Shown one piece after another: positions 52,027 through 57,054 of a DNA stretch of 57,054 nt. This stretch comes from JAYFNU01 sp964460755 (lineage in GTDB: Bacteria > Bacillota > Clostridia > Oscillospirales > Ruminococcaceae), in the NCBI GenBank assembly GCA_964460755.1, contig CAYWQL010000010.1, positions 1-57,054 of the forward strand, written 5' to 3'. Made by a program: the position numbers and the translations under genes. How positions within the stretch are numbered: position 1 is the stretch's first letter; each line of letters starts with the position of its first letter. A model generated the notes under the pieces. That model worked only from the letters and a program-made list of their open reading frames with translations, was not told where the DNA came from and did no database searches.

Positions 52027-53937
52027 TTACGCTTTTTTAATAAGGCTGTAACCTCCGCTGCCGCTCGTGATTTCGTAAAGCACGCCGTCGGTTGCGTCAT
52101 ATCCGACGCCGTATAAATCGAGCGTTTCAAAAAGCTTTTTACTTTCTATGGCGATGACAATATAGTTGTGCTCGCCAAGCACGGTAATAAAGTTGTCGTC
52201 GTCGGGCGAATAGGATATGTTGTCTACCTTAGCGGAGTTTATTTTATCGTTGCTAAAGCAGGTAACTTTGTCGTTTTGATACTTTGTTGAAAAGTCATAG
52301 CAGTTAAAACTTGAACTGCCCTTTGGCTCAACGTCGGAAATATAGAACATCACGCTCGGATTGTGCCGAAGCGTCTCGCGAAGCGACACGGGTATTTGCT
52401 CATAGACGGCGTCAATTTGAAGAAACTCCCGATACCATGTGCTTTGCCTATCAAGCTTAAAATTATTGATATTCAGCACCGGTACAAAAAGCAGAACCGC
52501 GACCGCGACCGCTATCGCCTTTTTAACCGTCGTTTCCAAAATATCGTATTTTTTTACGCTTACCACCGTCGCGAAGAGCAATAGCGCGACGACCGCGCCC
52601 ACAACGCTTTCCTCATATCGCACATAGTCGATTATCTTGGCGCTGTCGCCCATTTCCCACGCGGGCATAAGATATCGAAGCATAAAGTAATAGCCGACGT
52701 TGTACGCGCCCCACAGCCCGACCGCCGTAATAGATGAGCAGACAAGAAGCGAGGAAACTTTTTTTCTTTTGACATAGATAATTATTATGAACGTGACCGC
52801 TATCACAAGCGCGAAGAAAAACGCGAGTGTCAGCTTGCTCGACAGGAGGGTTTTGACGAAAAGCGAAGGCATTTCGCTTAAAATCTTTTCTGATTTATTG
52901 ATATACTGTGCCGCAATCGTCTCGGAGGACACGGCGAATTTGCTTGAAGCATAGCCGTTGCCAAGATAACCCTTTTCGATATATGCCCGCCACAGAAGGT
53001 ATGCGTACACCGGACTCAGAAGAATTGCCGTCGCGCCGAACAGTCCCTTCTTTTCCTTTGGAATAAGCTTTTGCTTGTTTTCGCGGCGAATGCAGCACGC
53101 CAAAATTGCGATGAGAAACAATCCCATAAGAGAAAACAGCAGACCGCTCGTTTTTATAAGGGTAAGCGAAACCGAAACAAAGCTTATCGCCCACAGGGAA
53201 ACTGTTCCCTTTGGAACGCCGTCTTTAAAGTACCATACTGTCATCACAAACAACGCCGCGCCGAAAAACGCCAGGAGATAATCGACGTGAAGTCCCGTGT
53301 ACGCTACGGCGCAAACGGAGGACGTGACGGCGGCAATAAAGAGCGAGGCGATAAGCCGAACAGGCTTTTTATAGCTTGTTCCGACAAAAAGGGTCGCAAG
53401 CGCCGAAAAAGCAAATATCGCCTGATAAACGTGCGCGAAGCCCTCGGAAAATCCCGTCGCCTTGAGCGCATAGTACAGGAACAGCGCCGTCGAGGGAGGA
53501 TAGTTGCGATATTGCACTATGGAGCGCAAATCGGGAAAGGAATCAAAGCATAGGATTTCCTTAACGACAAGCTGCCAATGGGTAACCTCGTCGGGCACGC
53601 TGGATATGACGTCGTGATAAAGCACGACCGACAAGACCGACGCCGCCGCGATAAACAACACCGCAGGCGAGATAAAAAAGTCTGCCTTTTCCCGTTTCAT
53701 TATAATTCTTAAAATGTAATAGAAAAAACATACCGTCGAGAATACCGCAAGCAGATAGTATCCGACACTTAGAAGGTTAAGACATCCCACCGCGAAGAGA
53801 GCCGTCACAATTTCGCATACGGCGACCACAAAGGAAAAAGCCGCTTCGATTTTTAATTTGTAGAAATTGAACAGAGCAAGTCCGAAAACAGAAACAAAGA
53901 AGACCGCCGCGCCAAGCCACAAAGGTAGATATCCCAT
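52027..53937 (-). CDS. large multi-pass membrane protein, GT-C glycosyltransferase-like
   Basis: 636 aa with about twelve membrane segments and a soluble C-terminal domain of roughly 150 residues (after VLNINNFKLDRQ). After the fourth or fifth segment the loop SSVPDEVTHWQ holds an acidic pair as in GT-C enzymes, and RNYPPSTALFLYYA resembles the following membrane helix of such proteins. The C-terminal part predicts an external alpha/beta domain. The overall plan is like the protein at 49383-51131, but I see no close similarity. Probably transfers a sugar from a polyprenyl carrier; not proven. Confidence 0.7.
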   Translation of the reverse strand: MGYLPLWLGAAVFFVSVFGLALFNFYKLKIEAAFSFVVAVCEIVTALFAVGCLNLLSVGYYLLAVFSTVCFFYYILRIIMKREKADFFISPAVLFIAAASVLSVVLYHDVISSVPDEVTHWQLVVKEILCFDSFPDLRSIVQYRNYPPSTALFLYYALKATGFSEGFAHVYQAIFAFSALATLFVGTSYKKPVRLIASLFIAAVTSSVCAVAYTGLHVDYLLAFFGAALFVMTVWYFKDGVPKGTVSLWAISFVSVSLTLIKTSGLLFSLMGLFLIAILACCIRRENKQKLIPKEKKGLFGATAILLSPVYAYLLWRAYIEKGYLGNGYASSKFAVSSETIAAQYINKSEKILSEMPSLFVKTLLSSKLTLAFFFALVIAVTFIIIIYVKRKKVSSLLVCSSITAVGLWGAYNVGYYFMLRYLMPAWEMGDSAKIIDYVRYEESVVGAVVALLLFATVVSVKKYDILETTVKKAIAVAVAVLLFVPVLNINNFKLDRQSTWYREFLQIDAVYEQIPVSLRETLRHNPSVMFYISDVEPKGSSSFNCYDFSTKYQNDKVTCFSNDKINSAKVDNISYSPDDDNFITVLGEHNYIVIAIESKKLFETLDLYGVGYDATDGVLYEITSGSGGYSLIKKA

Positions 53938-53957
53938 TTTTCTTCCTCCTTTTTATT

Positions 53958-55823
53958 TTACCACGACGAGCCGCCGCCACCGCCGCCGCCGCCGCCCGAG
54001 AAACCGCCGCCACCGCCACCGCCGCCGCTTCCGCTTGACGACGGGCTCGACATCATTGAGCGCTCGGCCGAACGCATGGTTGAAGCCATAAATCCGCTCA
54101 TAGCTAACGCGCCGGAGCTTCCCGAAGAACCGTCATACCATTCGGCGTTGTTAATCGCAATCGTTTCGAATTTCTTTATCCACTTGTTCGAAAGCCCCAG
54201 CACATAGGTGTAGGGTAAAATGTCATAGAAATAGGTTGGATTTTCAACAACAAGCTCTTCAAGCTTATCCTTTTCGGCATATTTAAGAAAACGTCGAAAT
54301 CCGATGATTCTGTCGTAAAGCTCCGCTCCTATCGCGGTCTTTTTCGGCATAAGACGAATGAATATCATCATCAGCGCTATGCAAACAAGCCCCAAAAGAT
54401 AAATCATCAAATATTCGGGATAAACAATCAGCCCGGGAAGCACCATTGTCGCCCACGGTACTCCTCCGAAAAAAAAGCCCCATATAATACCGAAAGCCTT
54501 GGCGCTTCCGTTCTTCATACAAAACAATGACGCCAAAAGCATCGAAAAGCCAATTCCGGGAAAAATAATCGCCATCAGCGCCATTTCGGCTCCGCCGTAA
54601 TTGAGCATCGGCTTTATCGTTATCAACAAAAACGTCGCGATTATCATAAACACTATTGCCGTGACCTTGCCCGCGGGGTACTTTTCATAATACTTGTTTT
54701 TATTTTGTTTTCCATTCAGATTTGATGTTATATTGTTAAGCGTTTTATAGAACTCGTTCTTTAGCTCCTGCTCGGTCACCGTTGTCTGCGCCGCGGCAAA
54801 AAGACCGTTAAAGAAAATCTGCTCAACTGCGTTATCGCCGTCGTATTCGCGCAGCTTTTCAATAGAGAAGGACTTTGTTTTCAGACCGAAAATCACAGGC
54901 GTTTCAATTTCGGATATCTTTAAATAACCCCTGTCCGCAAGAAAGATAAGAAGCGACATCGCGTCCTTGGTTTCCGCTTTTCCTTTATATAAAAATCCCA
55001 ATTCCGCGCTATTGAGCTCCTTTGGGGGATAAAACTCAACAGGGGCGACGACGCGCTTGTCGCGACCGTTTTGAAGCCAGAATAAAAACGAAGCCAGCAC
55101 AAACAAAAGGGGTAAAATCGCAAAAATTACAACACCCTTTCTAACAGGGGGAGTTGTGAAGTATCCCTCCGGCAGCTCGGTGCGAACGGTCATCGCCTCG
55201 TAGGGCGAAAGTGTTCCGTCATAGCTTCCCGAAATAGTCCTTCCTTCAACTGAATAATTTATTCCGTCGGTTAATTCCTCGCCGTACCTTCCGTAACAGA
55301 CGGCAACCTTGCTCTCGTCGAAATCCTCCGGCATTGTTATCGTAAACGTTACGCCGCTTATATTGGTATCCCATTGGTCACCGATAAGATTAAAATAAAA
55401 CTCATCGTAATCCACGCCGCTGTCGCGGCCCATATCATAAAGATAGCTTATGGTGTAAAACTTTTCCCCCGTAAAGGTCACGTCGGCGTCGCCGATTTTG
55501 AGGGCACGGTTTCCGCTGTCAATCGAGCTGGTGTATGGCGCGTTTATCATAATATCAGAAATAACGGCTCGAACGGTCGCATTGGTTCCGTCGGCTCTTT
55601 TTATCGTACATATCGTGGGAATATTTCGAATTATCCCGTGCTTTGGAACATCGCAGAAAATCGAGATATTCTCCGTTATTCTATAGGTGTTATCCTCGTT
55701 AACGGTGATATGTACGTCATAGCTCGTAATCTCATAGCCGTTCACCGTAGAGGCATTAACACTCATAGGCAAAAGCACGAGTGCCAACGCAAAAAGCAAA
55801 ACAATTATTTTTTTCTTTAACAT
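53958..55823 (-). CDS. DUF2207 membrane protein with a glycine-rich C-terminus
   Basis: 621 aa. A cleavable signal peptide (about 1-24, ending VNASTV), an external DUF2207 beta-rich domain (about 27-230: YEITSYDVHITVNEDNTY, GIIRNIP, FYFNLIGDQWDT), a membrane segment near 235-255, a cytoplasmic region, then two or three more membrane segments near 385-490. It ends in SSGSGGGGGGGG-type repeats and SSW, a tail common to this family. Function unknown in general. It starts 13 nt after the DUF3267 gene's stop, so they may be co-transcribed. Confidence 0.87.
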   Translation of the reverse strand: MLKKKIIVLLFALALVLLPMSVNASTVNGYEITSYDVHITVNEDNTYRITENISIFCDVPKHGIIRNIPTICTIKRADGTNATVRAVISDIMINAPYTSSIDSGNRALKIGDADVTFTGEKFYTISYLYDMGRDSGVDYDEFYFNLIGDQWDTNISGVTFTITMPEDFDESKVAVCYGRYGEELTDGINYSVEGRTISGSYDGTLSPYEAMTVRTELPEGYFTTPPVRKGVVIFAILPLLFVLASFLFWLQNGRDKRVVAPVEFYPPKELNSAELGFLYKGKAETKDAMSLLIFLADRGYLKISEIETPVIFGLKTKSFSIEKLREYDGDNAVEQIFFNGLFAAAQTTVTEQELKNEFYKTLNNITSNLNGKQNKNKYYEKYPAGKVTAIVFMIIATFLLITIKPMLNYGGAEMALMAIIFPGIGFSMLLASLFCMKNGSAKAFGIIWGFFFGGVPWATMVLPGLIVYPEYLMIYLLGLVCIALMMIFIRLMPKKTAIGAELYDRIIGFRRFLKYAEKDKLEELVVENPTYFYDILPYTYVLGLSNKWIKKFETIAINNAEWYDGSSGSSGALAMSGFMASTMRSAERSMMSSPSSSGSGGGGGGGGFSGGGGGGGGGSSW

Positions 55824-55836
55824 TTTCTTATTCCCC

Positions 55837-56463
55837 CTATTTTGTATAAGCGTAAAAACCGCAGTCGGTCGGATGGTCGATGATAACCGCGTCCTTTTTG
55901 CGGTATTTCAAAAGCATACAGGCTACCGTTGTGTCGCCGCCTGCACAAAGAATATTCATCGCTGAAAGGAATATGAGAAGACTGCTCCTTATGAACATCG
56001 ACGCCGCAAAGGTTCCGAAGCCAAGCACAATAAGCGGCGCAAGCCCTCCGAGAATATATGAGCTAAAGCAAAGCGGCTCCTTGCAATGACAGTATGGCGT
56101 AAGCATTCTCCAATTCATACCGATATGTATGCTCTTGTATTTTTCCTTGCAGAACAAACCCCAAACAAGCCCGTGAAGCCCTTCGTGAATAAAAATCGAG
56201 ACGACCAAAAGGAGCATAAAAAAAAGATAACCGATAAGTAACGACCGAAAATTAAAGCTTCCGCCAACAAAATAGTGTCGCCACCTTACGATATACGCCA
56301 CCCCGCACAAAAGGGCAAGCGGACCCGCCGTTACAAACGCCATAAGATTGGCTTTTAAAATTGAAATCGTTTGAGCCGTCTCGTTATATCCCTCTTTTAA
56401 CAGAACCTCCCGCCGCTCGTTAAAATTATCTATCCTCGCTTGTTTTTCGGTGCTGTCATTCAT
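55837..56463 (-). CDS. DUF3267 membrane protein with an HExxH motif
   Basis: 208 aa, about four to five membrane segments. The second helix contains IHEGLHGLVWGLF (near 88-100), a zinc-metalloprotease-like HExxH, as in DUF3267 and site-2-protease-like families. A loop with two Cys-His pairs (TPYCHCKEPL) follows. Peptidase activity has not been shown for the family to my knowledge. Probable start ATG 56463. Confidence 0.82.
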   Translation of the reverse strand: MNDSTEKQARIDNFNERREVLLKEGYNETAQTISILKANLMAFVTAGPLALLCGVAYIVRWRHYFVGGSFNFRSLLIGYLFFMLLLVVSIFIHEGLHGLVWGLFCKEKYKSIHIGMNWRMLTPYCHCKEPLCFSSYILGGLAPLIVLGFGTFAASMFIRSSLLIFLSAMNILCAGGDTTVACMLLKYRKKDAVIIDHPTDCGFYAYTK

Positions 56464-56578
56464 ATGATTTTTCTCCCGATGAATTTTATATCAGTATATC
56501 ATAAAAATAAATTGGAAAAAAGGTTTCTGTTATAACAAAAAAATATGTTATACTATCAAAAAATGAGGAGTGACGTAT

Positions 56579-56977
56579 ATGAAAACTCTTGAAGAGGTTA
56601 AAGAATATTTTAGTCGCGATATTTACGCGACGGAAACCACGGGCATAAGCATAGATGAAGCGTCGGAGAACCGCGCCGTTTGCAGCGTTAAAATCGACCG
56701 ACGTCATCTTAACGCCGCCGACGTCGTAATGGGAGGCGTGATTTTCACCCTTGCCGATTTCACCTTCGCCGTTGCCGCTAACGTGAACCAGCCAACCACC
56801 GTTTCGCTGACGAGCTCCATTTCCTACCTTGGCGTATGCAAGGGAAAGAGGCTTATAGCCGAGGCGTTTTGCGAAAAATCGGGAAAGAGCACCTGCTCGT
56901 TTCGAGTCGAGGTGACCGACGAGCTTGGCACGCGGGTCGCCGTCGTGCTCATAACGGGTTTTCGAAAAAAGGACTGA
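56579..56977 (+). CDS. PaaI-type hotdog thioesterase
   Basis: 132 aa, the single hotdog fold. The conserved stretch LNAADVVMGGVIFTLADFTF (near 44-63) matches the PaaI pattern N-x-x-G-x-x-HGG-x-x-F-x-L-x-D, except that the usual catalytic-site HGG is MGG here, and TVSLTSSISYLGVCKGKRL follows. It probably hydrolyses an acyl-CoA. GAGGAG (56565-56570) precedes ATG 56579. Monocistronic, followed by a terminator. Confidence 0.85.
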   Translation: MKTLEEVKEYFSRDIYATETTGISIDEASENRAVCSVKIDRRHLNAADVVMGGVIFTLADFTFAVAANVNQPTTVSLTSSISYLGVCKGKRLIAEAFCEKSGKSTCSFRVEVTDELGTRVAVVLITGFRKKD

Positions 56978-56989
56978 AATCGAATATAG

Positions 56990-57019
56990 AAAAGGACGGC
57001 AAAAGCCGTCCTTTTTTCT
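56990..57019 (+). terminator. terminator after the thioesterase gene
   Basis: 11-bp perfect stem AAAAGGACGGC / GCCGTCCTTTT with loop AAAA, ending in TTTTTT. Confidence 0.9.
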
Positions 57020-57054
57020 TGTCGCTTAATTCAAAATTCAAGCTCTATTTTCTC

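Overview
This 57 kb window looks like a scaffold from a metagenome-assembled genome of a low-to-mid GC Gram-positive anaerobe, most likely a gut member of the Clostridia. That assignment is an inference. It rests on Clostridia-style binding-protein sugar transport without a dedicated ATPase, GGAGG-type ribosome sites with frequent GTG/TTG starts, a membrane pyrophosphatase, ECF-type vitamin uptake, a free-standing methionine synthase activation domain, and standard -35/-10 promoters. No rRNA, tRNA, CRISPR array, transposase or phage gene was seen. A run of 100 N (18771-18870) is flanked by the same 55 nt on both sides, so it is an assembly join rather than missing sequence.

Layout. (1) 0.1-12.0 kb: a cellobiose-type sugar module with a lipoprotein binding protein and two permeases, a Gfo/Idh oxidoreductase, a ROK glucokinase, a LacI repressor and a GH94 cellobiose phosphorylase. 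LacI-type operators sit at the start points of the transporter, repressor and phosphorylase promoters. A membrane pyrophosphatase (hppA) lies inside this region. (2) 12.1-18.3 kb: a 1.75 kaa PAS/GGDEF/EAL cyclic-di-GMP protein divergent from a free-standing LacI-type sensor domain. (3) 18.4-19.35 kb: a membrane protein carrying the assembly join. (4) 19.4-32.3 kb: one long arginine operon, argG-H-C-J-B-D-F-carA-carB, in which CarB is fused to a diaminopimelate-epimerase-like domain. ARG boxes flank its promoter. (5) 32.6-36.4 kb: gtrA, gpsA, purA with an attenuator-like leader, and a TVP38-family membrane protein. (6) 36.4-43.1 kb: a cobalamin riboswitch over a DUF4430 protein and an ECF S component, converging on a methionine operon (metY-metA-metH-activation domain) whose MetH needs B12. 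(7) 43.3-49.3 kb: a seven-gene operon predicted to make a GDP-heptose or GDP-6-deoxyheptose and use it in a surface glycan. (8) 49.4-57 kb: two large GT-C-like membrane proteins, an XRE regulator with a membrane partner, DUF2207 and DUF3267 proteins, and a PaaI-type thioesterase.

The genes work together in three places. Cellobiose would be imported, split by phosphate into glucose-1-phosphate plus glucose, and the glucose phosphorylated by the ROK kinase, all under one repressor. B12 uptake supplies MetH. The heptose operon, with the nearby membrane glycosyltransferase-like proteins, suggests a heptose-containing cell-surface polymer. The most unusual single gene is the CarB-DapF fusion, whose epimerase domain has lost one of its two catalytic cysteines.
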